Part shown: piece after piece, positions 8,214-15,860 of the stretch
How positions within the stretch are numbered: the first letter of the stretch is position 1
Layout: the number at the start of each line of letters is the position of its first letter
From: JBLUOA01 sp048060095
Lineage (GTDB): Bacteria > Pseudomonadota > Alphaproteobacteria > Rhodobacterales > Rhodobacteraceae
DNA: 64,000 bases
Assembly: GCF_048060095.1 (NCBI RefSeq)
Contig: NZ_JBLUOA010000001.1
Span: forward strand, 868,001 to 932,000
Direction: 5' to 3'
Translations under genes and position numbers: made by a program
Notes under the pieces: generated by a model
The model's database searches: none
Told to the model about the DNA's origin: nothing
Seen by the model: only the letters and a program-made list of their open reading frames with translations

Positions 8214-9302
8214 ATGAGTGCAGAGATCAGGCCGCAACCGGGAGTCATGGAGATCGCGCTTTATGAGGGCGGGCAGGCAACGGTCGATGGCGTCAGCGAT
8301 GTCGTCAAGCTGTCGTCGAATGAAAACCCGTTTGGCCCATCGGCTGCCGCGATAGATGCGTTTCGTAATGCCGCGCAGCAACTCCACCGCTATCCGCCGA
8401 CCGATCATGCCTCACTCCGATGCGCGATTGCCGAGGTTCACGGGCTGGACCCGGATCGCGTGATCTGCGGAGTCGGGTCTGACGAAATCATCGCGTTCCT
8501 CTGCCAAGCCTACGCGGGCGAGGGGGACGAGGTTATCCATACAGAACATGGCTTTGCGATGTATCGGATATCGACGCTCGCCGCCGGGGCGACTCCGGTC
8601 GAGGTGAAAGAACGAGAGCGTGTGACAGATGTTGAGGCGATCCTTGCCGCCTGCACTGACAGAACAAAACTCGTGTTCATCGCGAATCCCAACAACCCGA
8701 CCGGCACGATGATCGGCGGGAATGAGGTTGCGCGACTGGCCGCCGGTCTGCCGCCTCAGACGTTGCTGGTGCTGGATGGCGCTTATGCCGAATATGTCGA
8801 TGGCTTTGATGGCGGGGTCGGGTTGGTCGATGCGCGCGACAACGTTGTGATGACGCGCACGTTCTCAAAGCTCTACGGGCTTGGCGGGTTGCGGATTGGC
8901 TGGGGCTATGGGCCGAAGCCTGTCATTGATGTGCTGAACCGCATTCGTGGGCCATTCAATCTGTCTTGTGCGCAGTTGGACGCGGCTGAGGCCGCCATGC
9001 GTGATCGGGATTATGCCGAAAAATGTCGTGCGGAAAATGCGCGTCTTCGGGCGTGGCTGGCGGAGTCTCTGGCCGAACTTGGCGTGCCGTCTGATACATC
9101 CTGCGCGAATTTCATCCTCGCGCGTTTTGCCGATGCGGATGAGGCCGGGGCCTGTGATGCGCACCTTAAATCCCGTGGGTTGATCGTACGGCGCGTCGCC
9201 GGATACAACCTGCCACATTGTCTGCGGATCACAATTGGCGATGAAGCCGCGTGCCGTCGTGTGGCCGACGCGGTCGCCGAATTCAAGGGGAGGGCGACAT
9301 GA
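8214..9302 (+). CDS. hisC: Histidinol-phosphate aminotransferase
   Basis: PLP-dependent class I/II aminotransferase that makes histidinol phosphate from imidazole-acetol phosphate and glutamate. Members in this clade may also act on aromatic amino-acid precursors. The protein has 362 residues. Motifs are KLSSNENPFGPS near the N-terminus, ANPNNPTGT, DGAYAEYV, the PLP-lysine region TRTFSKLYGLGGLRIGWGYG, and a C-terminal LRITIG with the substrate-binding Arg. The start has GGGGAG upstream. It overlaps tyrC by 4 nt (ATGA), which fits a role in tyrosine/phenylalanine metabolism as well as histidine. Confidence 0.92.
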   Translation: MSAEIRPQPGVMEIALYEGGQATVDGVSDVVKLSSNENPFGPSAAAIDAFRNAAQQLHRYPPTDHASLRCAIAEVHGLDPDRVICGVGSDEIIAFLCQAYAGEGDEVIHTEHGFAMYRISTLAAGATPVEVKERERVTDVEAILAACTDRTKLVFIANPNNPTGTMIGGNEVARLAAGLPPQTLLVLDGAYAEYVDGFDGGVGLVDARDNVVMTRTFSKLYGLGGLRIGWGYGPKPVIDVLNRIRGPFNLSCAQLDAAEAAMRDRDYAEKCRAENARLRAWLAESLAELGVPSDTSCANFILARFADADEAGACDAHLKSRGLIVRRVAGYNLPHCLRITIGDEAACRRVADAVAEFKGRAT

Positions 9303-10219
9303 CCCCGATATATGATCGTGTTGCCCTGATCGGATTGGGTTTGATCGCGTCGTCAATGTTCTGGGCGATGAAACGCGGCGGACTTGCGGGCGAAGTCGTC
9401 GGCACCGCGCGGTCCGAGGATACGCGCAAGATCGCCCGCGACATCGGGCTGTGTGACCGGATCGTGGATACCACGGCGGAAGCCGTTGAGGGCGCGGACC
9501 TTGTCGTGCTTTGCGTGCCGGTCGGCGTCATGGGCGCCGTAGCGGAGGAGATCGCACCCCACCTCGCGCCCGGTGCAACCGTCACCGACGTCGGTTCCGT
9601 CAAACAGGCGGTGATCGAGGCGGTCGCGCCGCACATCCCCGAGGGCGTTCATTTCATCCCGAGTCACCCCCTCGCGGGGACGGAGCATTCCGGCCCGCGC
9701 TCGGGCTTTGCCGAGCTGTTTGACAATCGCTGGTGGCTGCTGGTTCCGCAGGACGGAACGGATGTCGATGCGCTGAACCGTTTGCGGACTTTGCTGGAAG
9801 CGATGGGGTCCAACACCGAACAGATGGATTTCGAACATCACGACCTTGTTCTTGCGGTCACAAGTCACGCGCCGCATCTGATCGCTTACACGATGGTCGG
9901 TGTGGCGGATGACCTTCGCCGGGTGACAGATAGCGAAGTTATCAAGTATTCCGCCGCCGGGTTCCGCGACTTCACCCGCATCGCGGCGTCTGACCCTGTG
10001 ATGTGGCGCGACGTGTTCCTCAGCAACAAGGAAGCGACGCTGGAAATACTTGGCCGCTTCACAGAAGAGCTTTTTGCGCTACAAAGGGCAATCCGCACTG
10101 GCGATGGTGAGCATTTGCATGACTATTTCACCCGCACACGGGCGATCCGTCGCGGTATTATCGAAGCGGGGCAGGACACTGACGCCCCGAATTTCGGACG
10201 CGTGACGAAGAAGGAGTAG
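9299..10219 (+). CDS. tyrC: Prephenate/arogenate dehydrogenase
   Basis: NAD(P)-dependent oxidative decarboxylation of prephenate and/or arogenate in tyrosine synthesis. The 306-residue protein starts with a Rossmann fold (VALIGLGLIASSMFWAMKRG), followed by TDVGSVKQAV and the catalytic-site segment FIPSHPLAGTEHSGP, and ends in the helical dimerisation domain. No ACT domain is present, so allosteric control by tyrosine is not expected from a fused domain. The start is fixed by the ATGA overlap with hisC. The substrate (prephenate or arogenate) cannot be settled from sequence by eye. Confidence 0.88.
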   Translation: MTPIYDRVALIGLGLIASSMFWAMKRGGLAGEVVGTARSEDTRKIARDIGLCDRIVDTTAEAVEGADLVVLCVPVGVMGAVAEEIAPHLAPGATVTDVGSVKQAVIEAVAPHIPEGVHFIPSHPLAGTEHSGPRSGFAELFDNRWWLLVPQDGTDVDALNRLRTLLEAMGSNTEQMDFEHHDLVLAVTSHAPHLIAYTMVGVADDLRRVTDSEVIKYSAAGFRDFTRIAASDPVMWRDVFLSNKEATLEILGRFTEELFALQRAIRTGDGEHLHDYFTRTRAIRRGIIEAGQDTDAPNFGRVTKKE

Positions 10220-10224
10220 GCGGT

Positions 10225-11055
10225 TTGGTTAGATACTTCGCATGTGCATTGGTTGCCTTGTCCCTTGCGACCGGCCTGTCGGCCGAAGCCCCTGAACAAT
10301 CGCTGCGCCCAATCGCGCGGCCTGACACGGGCACAACCGAAGCACCTGCGATTGTCCTGGCCAGCGCGTCGTCGTCATCACTGCCGGTTCGGCGGTTTAT
10401 TCCGACGTTCGTTCCCGGTGTCGCGGTGTCGCTCGTTCCGCTGCGGCGGCCTGGCGATATGGCGGATATCGTGCGCCGCGCCGAACCCGCGATGGGTGGC
10501 AGTTTTTCGACCCGCCGCACGCGGCCTCGTGCCGGATCGGTCTGCGGCGATAGCGCGATCCGGGGCGAGAATATTCCCCGTATCCGGGGCCGTATCAACG
10601 GTTGCGGTGTAGACGACGCTGTGCGCGTGACCGAGGTGGACGGCGTGCGCCTGACTCAAGGGATAACGGTCGAATGCGACACGGTCCGCGCCTTGAAACG
10701 CTGGATCAACGAAGGCGTGCGCCCGGCTGTTGGGCGGCGTGGCGGTGGAGTTGCCAGCCTGCGGGTGATTGCCCATTACGCTTGCCGGACCCGGAACAAT
10801 CGACGCGGTGCGCGGATTTCGGAACACGGGCGTGGCCGCGCCGTTGACATCGCTGCTGTCAATTTGCAGGACGGCAGCTCTCTGACCGTTCTGCAGGGCT
10901 GGAATGATCCATCACAGCGCGATGTGTTGCGTCAGATGCACCGATCCGCTTGCGGGCCGTTCGGCACAGTCCTTGGCCCTGGATCAGACGGCTATCACCG
11001 GGATCACTTTCATCTGGATGTCGCGGATTATCGCAGCGGACCTTACTGCCGCTAG
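10225..11055 (+). CDS. Secreted extensin-like protein
   Basis: A 276-residue exported protein. The TTG start has AAGGAG upstream, overlapping the tyrC stop. An N-terminal signal peptide (YFACALVALSLATGLSAEA) is followed by a low-complexity linker. The C-terminal extensin-like domain (about 100-276) contains VCGDSAIRGENI, GCGVDDAVRV, AHYACRTRNN, ISEHGRGRAVDIAA and HRDHFHLDVAD. The HGRGRAVDIA and HFHLD blocks resemble the metal-site pattern of D-Ala-D-Ala carboxypeptidase/Hedgehog-like peptidases, so a peptidoglycan-active role is plausible but not proven. Its stop directly abuts the stop of the convergent DUF2125 gene. Confidence 0.85.
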   Translation: MVRYFACALVALSLATGLSAEAPEQSLRPIARPDTGTTEAPAIVLASASSSSLPVRRFIPTFVPGVAVSLVPLRRPGDMADIVRRAEPAMGGSFSTRRTRPRAGSVCGDSAIRGENIPRIRGRINGCGVDDAVRVTEVDGVRLTQGITVECDTVRALKRWINEGVRPAVGRRGGGVASLRVIAHYACRTRNNRRGARISEHGRGRAVDIAAVNLQDGSSLTVLQGWNDPSQRDVLRQMHRSACGPFGTVLGPGSDGYHRDHFHLDVADYRSGPYCR

Positions 11056-12030
11056 TCAGTTAAGGCGCGGCGCGTCGCCAAGCGCCAGCGGGCCAAAGTA
11101 AAGAACCCCCCGATCGAACGTCAGCGATGTTGTCAGGGTATCCGGGTTGCCATCCGTTTCCGCAAGCGGCGCAATCGCACCTTCCCAAATTGGGTCAACC
11201 AGATTGGCGGTGGCGAGGATGCGAAACACCTCGCGCCAGTTATCGGCGTTAAGGGTCAGGCTGCCTTCGGCAAACCCCAACGCGTCTGCCTCAAGCTCCC
11301 CGGACACACCAAGCGACAGGTCTCCCCACCGGATCGTCGCGTCGCGGAAGGTTACGCGGGTCAGATCGACGTCGAGGGATTCTCGGTTAATAGGGGCGGT
11401 CAGGTCGAGCGTGGCGTCGACGGTCAGCCCACTGATCGCGGGGGGCAGGGTGCCTTCGGGATCAAGCACCGCGGTCAAATAGGGTGGTAGCGTCAACTCC
11501 TCCAACGCTACGGACAGATCGTGAGAGGCTTCGGCCTCCGGCGTCTGTCGCGTCGCGATGAAGGCGCGGGTGACGTTCCAAGGCGCCGTTCCCACGGGTG
11601 TGACGGTGAGGTTTTCAGCCTCCAACGCTGTGCGGTCAAGGGTCAGGCTGGTGTTCGGTTCAAGCACGAGGCTGCCCCGCAGGTCGTCCGACGTGATGTC
11701 AAAAACCTGGCCCGCGACATCCAGCGTTTGTTCGTTTGGCCAGACCGCGATCAGGTGGTTCGGCTTATAACTCAGCGCGAAAAGCTGAAAGAACGGCGCG
11801 GTCCAGTGCGTGCCGCTTTGGCGATGGGTCAGGTCGATGTCGGTGATCGTCGTGTCGAACCGATTGGGAAAGCCGCGGGTCTCAAGCTCTGAATAGGTCA
11901 CATCCAGCCCATCGAACGTGCTTTCCGAAAACCATGTGGTCATGCCCTTTTCAACGGCCGTGGATCCAATGAACCAGTAGCCGCCCCAAAGAACTGCCAA
12001 CCCGATCAAAAGGCCAGTCAGTCGCCGCAT
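11056..12030 (-). CDS. DUF2125 membrane-anchored protein
   Basis: About 324 residues, recognised as the alphaproteobacterial DUF2125 family. An N-terminal hydrophobic segment (LLIGLAVLWGGYWFIGSTAV) serves as signal anchor. The rest is beta-rich and probably periplasmic, with the conserved GFPNRFDTTITDI near residue 50. ATG at 12030 is preferred over 12045 because GGAAGGGG stands 7 nt upstream. Function is unknown. The beta-rich layout with repeated LTLDRTALEAENLTV-like strands is reminiscent of AsmA/lipid-transport folds, but this is only an impression. Confidence 0.82.
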   Translation of the reverse strand: MRRLTGLLIGLAVLWGGYWFIGSTAVEKGMTTWFSESTFDGLDVTYSELETRGFPNRFDTTITDIDLTHRQSGTHWTAPFFQLFALSYKPNHLIAVWPNEQTLDVAGQVFDITSDDLRGSLVLEPNTSLTLDRTALEAENLTVTPVGTAPWNVTRAFIATRQTPEAEASHDLSVALEELTLPPYLTAVLDPEGTLPPAISGLTVDATLDLTAPINRESLDVDLTRVTFRDATIRWGDLSLGVSGELEADALGFAEGSLTLNADNWREVFRILATANLVDPIWEGAIAPLAETDGNPDTLTTSLTFDRGVLYFGPLALGDAPRLN

Positions 12031-12094
12031 GATCGCCCCTTCCATGACCTAGCGAGATGGTGTTTACAGGCAGAAACGCGAAAGGACCAGACGC

Positions 12095-12634
12095 ATGGCG
12101 AACACAGGTTTGTGGGTCTTCGGATACGGCTCTTTGATGTGGAATCCCGGCTTCGTTTACAAGGAACGCCGCATCGCCACGCTAAGCGGATTTCACCGCA
12201 GTTTCTGTATGCGATCAATCCACCATCGTGGGACAGAAGAGGAACCGGGCCTCGTCCTCGCGCTTGATCTTGCCGAAGGGGCGCGGTGCCACGGTTTGGC
12301 GTTTTATGTCGAGGATGAGCACGTCACCGAAACGCTGCGTGTCCTGCGCGAACGCGAACTGATCTCCTCGGCCTATCTCGAGGCGGAGCTGCCGATTTCG
12401 CTTGATACCGGGCAAAACGTGCAGGCGGTCACATACATCATCGACCCGGATCACGTGCAATATTGCGGGAACCTGCCGTTAGAGGAGCAGGCCCAGATTA
12501 TCGCCAAGGCGGTAGGCGGGCGGGGGCCGAATACCGAATACCTTTACAACACCGCATCGCACCTTGAAGAACTCGGCGTGCGGGACGCGGATTTGGCGTG
12601 GTTGACCGATCGGGTGCGGGCGCTTTCGGCCTAA
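12095..12634 (+). CDS. ChaC-like gamma-glutamylcyclotransferase
   Basis: A 179-residue protein of the ChaC family, which degrades glutathione to 5-oxoproline and Cys-Gly in the cytosol. The substrate-binding loop VFGYGSLMWNPGF at the N-terminus is diagnostic, followed by RRIATLSGFHRSFC. The family's catalytic Glu is probably within RERELISSAYLEAELPI. The C-terminal stretch NTEYLYNTASHLEELGV matches ChaC proteins. It is divergent from DUF2125 with a 64-nt gap, and is monocistronic. Confidence 0.9.
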   Translation: MANTGLWVFGYGSLMWNPGFVYKERRIATLSGFHRSFCMRSIHHRGTEEEPGLVLALDLAEGARCHGLAFYVEDEHVTETLRVLRERELISSAYLEAELPISLDTGQNVQAVTYIIDPDHVQYCGNLPLEEQAQIIAKAVGGRGPNTEYLYNTASHLEELGVRDADLAWLTDRVRALSA

Positions 12635-12754
12635 ACCTTGGCTGGATTTTCGCCACCGCACCAGATTTTGTAGATTTGACGAATTGTTGTTGGCGAACGC
12701 GCACCAAACCCCTATCCTGCCGGAAACAAAAACAAGTGCGTCAGGACACGTCCG

Positions 12755-13942
12755 ATGATGGACCAGCCAGATCGCGAGGCGGAGCCGTTTTTTTCCCAAC
12801 CTGTGCGCCAGATCGCAACGATGCTGGTTGTGCTGGGGCTGGTCGGCTGCGGGGTCTACCTTGCCTACCCGAAGGTGTCGCCGATCTTTTTGGCGAACCC
12901 GTGGCTGAACGGTTTTATTATCTTTGTCTTCGTGATTGGCGTCTTCGCCTGTTTCTTTCAGGTGATCCAGCTTGTGTCGTCGGTCAGTTGGATCGAGGGC
13001 TTTGCCGCTAACAGGCTCGGCCACGAAATGACCAAGGCGCCGCGTCTGTTGGCTCCGCTTGCCGCTTTGCTGCGCGCGCGCGGTGCGCGTATGCAGATTG
13101 GCGCATCATCGGCGGCGTCTATCTTGGATTCCGTCGCAACCCGTGTTGACGAAGCACGCGATATCACGCGATATATCGTCAACCTGCTGATTTTCCTTGG
13201 TCTTTTGGGAACGTTCTATGGCCTCGCCATCACCGTTCCGGCGGTGGTTGAAACAATCCGATCATTGGCGCCAAGCGAGAGTGAAGGCGGGATCGAAGTC
13301 TTTGGGCGGTTGATGAACGGCCTTGAAAAGCAGCTTGGCGGGATGGGCACGGCGTTTGGGTCGTCTTTGCTGGGCCTCGCCGGGTCGCTGATCGTCGGCC
13401 TTCTGGAACTGTTCGCAAGCCACGGCCAGAACCGATTTTATCGGGAGTTGGAGGAGTGGCTGTCCACCATCACCCGCGTCGGGTTCTCTGTCAGCGATGG
13501 TGATGCGGGCGGAGAGCAGGGCCAGATTGTGATGATCCTCGACCACATGTCAGAGCAGGTCGCGAGCATGCAGACGATGTTTGCGACCAGCGAACAAAGC
13601 CGCGTGGCGCTCGATGAAAAGATAGCAGCGCTGACCGATACGCTCGCAGAGCGTAACGCTGTTGCACCAGATGTCGCGGGCGACACGGCAACCCGCGACA
13701 CGCTGGGGCGGGTGGCAGACGGACAGGAACAGCTGATTGGTCTGCTAAACGCCGAACGCGAAGACGGTGGACCGCATGTCGATGCAGAAAGCCGGATGCG
13801 CCTTAGGTCCATCGACGTTCAGTTGCTGCGGATTCTGGAAGAGATTTCGAGCGGTCGGCAGGAAAGCATCGCGGACCTGCGGGCCGAGCTTAGCCAATTG
13901 ACCCGCGCGATTCAGTCGCTGAACGGGCAGGAAGAGGGCTAA
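12755..13942 (+). CDS. MotA/TolQ/ExbB-family proton-channel protein
   Basis: A 395-residue inner-membrane protein with four likely membrane spans (about residues 22-38, 53-73, 140-162 and 203-222). The hallmark of the proton-channel family is NLLIFLGLLGTFYGLAI before TM3/4, followed by GLEKQLGGMGTAFGSSLLGL. A cytoplasmic C-terminal tail (about 225-395) is charged and helical. It is followed 2 nt later by a MotB/OmpA-like partner, so the two should form an ion-driven stator-like complex. The architecture resembles ZorA of the Zorya defence system and uncharacterised housekeeping pairs of alphaproteobacteria. No exbD, tolR, tonB or zorC/D lies nearby. The cellular task is unknown. Confidence 0.8.
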   Translation: MMDQPDREAEPFFSQPVRQIATMLVVLGLVGCGVYLAYPKVSPIFLANPWLNGFIIFVFVIGVFACFFQVIQLVSSVSWIEGFAANRLGHEMTKAPRLLAPLAALLRARGARMQIGASSAASILDSVATRVDEARDITRYIVNLLIFLGLLGTFYGLAITVPAVVETIRSLAPSESEGGIEVFGRLMNGLEKQLGGMGTAFGSSLLGLAGSLIVGLLELFASHGQNRFYRELEEWLSTITRVGFSVSDGDAGGEQGQIVMILDHMSEQVASMQTMFATSEQSRVALDEKIAALTDTLAERNAVAPDVAGDTATRDTLGRVADGQEQLIGLLNAEREDGGPHVDAESRMRLRSIDVQLLRILEEISSGRQESIADLRAELSQLTRAIQSLNGQEEG

Positions 13943-13944
13943 GC

Positions 13945-15786
13945 ATGGCTCTTTCCCGGCGGACAGGACAGCGGTTTCAAGGATCGATCTGGCCCGGTTT
14001 TGTCGACGCGATGACCGCGCTGTTGCTGGTGCTGATGTTCGTGTTGACGATCTTTATGATCGTTCAGTTCGTGTTGCGGGAAACGATCTCTGGCCAAGAG
14101 ACTGAGCTTGATCAACTGTCCGAGCAGGTCCAAAGCCTCGCCGATGCGCTGGGGTTGGAACGCACCCGCGCAGGGGATCTGGAGGCGGAGGTGTCGGCGC
14201 TTGGCACATCGCTGGAAGCTGCCGAGGATCGCGCCGCCGCGCAGGCGGAGTTGATTGCGACCCTGCGGTCCCAAACCGCCGCCCAAGCGGATGCGCTATC
14301 CGAAGAACGCGCGCGGATCGCGAGTTTTGAAGAGCAGGTCGCGACGCTACTTGCCGAACGGAATGCCGCCCTTGGCGAAGGCGAAACCCTGCGCGCGAGT
14401 GTGGAGGAGCTTGAAGCCGCGCGGACGGAGTTGTTGTCGGAGCGCGATGCCCTGCAACTCGCGCTTGCCCAAGCACGAGAAGAGGTCGACGCCGAAGCAG
14501 AAACGGCCCGGCTGGCCGCAGCGCGGCGGGATGCGCTGGAAGCGCTGATTGCGGATTTACGGCGGACCACGGCGGAAAACTCCGAGGAGTCCGCCGCGCT
14601 TAGCACTCAGGTGACGGAGTTGGAGGAGGCGCTGTCGGAAGAAGAAGCCGCACGCCTTGCCGAAGCCGCCGCCGCGGAAGCGCTGCGCGAGCGGTTGGAG
14701 AATGCGGATGCGGAGCTAACCGCGATGACGCTTGCGCTTGAGGAGGAGCGGAAGCGAGCAGAGGACACGCTGACGATGCTCGCCGCGGCGGAAAGCGCGC
14801 GGGAAGGGTTGGATGCGAAGCTCGCCGCCGCTTTGCTGGCGCAAACCGAAGCGGAGCAGGGGCTGGAGGCAGCGGAAGCGGCCCTTGCCGAAGCGGTCGC
14901 GGAGGTCGACTCGCTTGAGGCTGCTGGCGCGGATGCATCAGAGATAGAATCCCGCTTGGCCGCTGCGTTGGCTGCGAAACTGGCGGCGGAGCAAACCGCC
15001 GAAGTCGCGTTGAGCGAGGCCGAAACCCGCGAGGCACTGCTGGCCGCGGCCAATACCGCGCTGTTGGAGGAGGAGGCGCAATCCGCCGAGAGTCAGCGAC
15101 AGGTTGCGTTGCTCAATCAGCAGGTCACGCAACTTCGCTCTCAGCTCGGGCAATTGCAGGCGTTGCTTGATGATGCGGAGGCGCGGGATGCGGCGACGAA
15201 CGTGCAGATTGAATCGCTTGGCACCGATTTGAACGCGGCGCTGGCTCGTGCCGCGTCTGAAGAGCGCCGACGCCGGGAACTTGAGGAGGCGGAGCGCAAG
15301 CGGCTTGAGGCGCAGGCGCAGGATTTGGAACGCTATCGGTCAGAGTTCTTCGGCCAGCTTCGCGATGTTCTGGGCGGACAGGAAGGCGTGCGGATTGAGG
15401 GGGATCGGTTCGTCTTTTCCTCCGAGGTTCTGTTTGAATCGGCAGCGGTGCAATTGACCCCTGCCGGGCAGGAAGAAATCGCCAAGGTCGCCCGGATCAT
15501 CCAAAGCGTGGCAGACCGTATTCCGCCCGAGATTGATTGGGTGATCCGTGTCGATGGTCACACGGATGACGTCCCTCTATCTGGCACCGGGCGGTTCCGC
15601 GATAATTGGGAGCTGAGCCAGGGCCGCGCGCTATCGGTGGTTCGTTATATGATCGACGAACTGGGCTTGCCGCCGGAGAGGTTGGCGCCAACCGGGTTCG
15701 GGGAATATCAGCCGGTCAATACCGCCAATACGTCAGAGGCGCGGGCGCAGAACCGGCGAATTGAGTTGAAGTTCACAGAGAAATAG
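13945..15786 (+). CDS. MotB-like coiled-coil protein with OmpA peptidoglycan-binding domain
   Basis: A 613-residue partner of the preceding channel protein. One N-terminal membrane span (about 17-43) carries the conserved Asp in WPGFVDAMTALLLVLMF, equivalent to the proton-binding Asp of MotB. Residues about 45-470 are almost uninterrupted Ala/Glu/Leu/Arg-rich heptads, a very long predicted coiled coil. Residues about 478-613 are an OmpA-like domain with VDGHTDDVPL, FRDNWELSQGRALSVV, GFGEYQPV and NRRIELKF, which anchors to peptidoglycan. In ordinary MotB/ZorB-type proteins the linker is far shorter. The coding sequence is internally repetitive in composition. A bidirectional terminator follows. 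Confidence 0.82.
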   Translation: MALSRRTGQRFQGSIWPGFVDAMTALLLVLMFVLTIFMIVQFVLRETISGQETELDQLSEQVQSLADALGLERTRAGDLEAEVSALGTSLEAAEDRAAAQAELIATLRSQTAAQADALSEERARIASFEEQVATLLAERNAALGEGETLRASVEELEAARTELLSERDALQLALAQAREEVDAEAETARLAAARRDALEALIADLRRTTAENSEESAALSTQVTELEEALSEEEAARLAEAAAAEALRERLENADAELTAMTLALEEERKRAEDTLTMLAAAESAREGLDAKLAAALLAQTEAEQGLEAAEAALAEAVAEVDSLEAAGADASEIESRLAAALAAKLAAEQTAEVALSEAETREALLAAANTALLEEEAQSAESQRQVALLNQQVTQLRSQLGQLQALLDDAEARDAATNVQIESLGTDLNAALARAASEERRRRELEEAERKRLEAQAQDLERYRSEFFGQLRDVLGGQEGVRIEGDRFVFSSEVLFESAAVQLTPAGQEEIAKVARIIQSVADRIPPEIDWVIRVDGHTDDVPLSGTGRFRDNWELSQGRALSVVRYMIDELGLPPERLAPTGFGEYQPVNTANTSEARAQNRRIELKFTEK

Positions 15787-15807
15787 AGATCACGGTGACC
15801 CAACGAA

Positions 15808-15847
15808 AAAGGCCCGCGACGTCTCCGTCACGGGCCTTTGTTGTTTT
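15808..15847. terminator. Bidirectional terminator between the motor pair and clpA
   Basis: Perfect arms AAAGGCCCG (15808-15816) and CGGGCCTTT (15831-15839), with GTTGTTTT on the + side and A-rich sequence (T-rich on the minus strand) on the other. It lies between convergent genes, so it probably serves both. Confidence 0.85.
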
Positions 15848-15860
15848 GCAGAACCGCGAT

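Noticed and set aside
12755..15786. Complete Zorya defence system
   Set aside because: Only ZorA/ZorB-like genes exist; neighbours are ChaC and ClpA, with no zorC, helicase/nuclease zorD or zorE, and the coiled coil is in the MotB-like partner rather than in the channel protein's tail.
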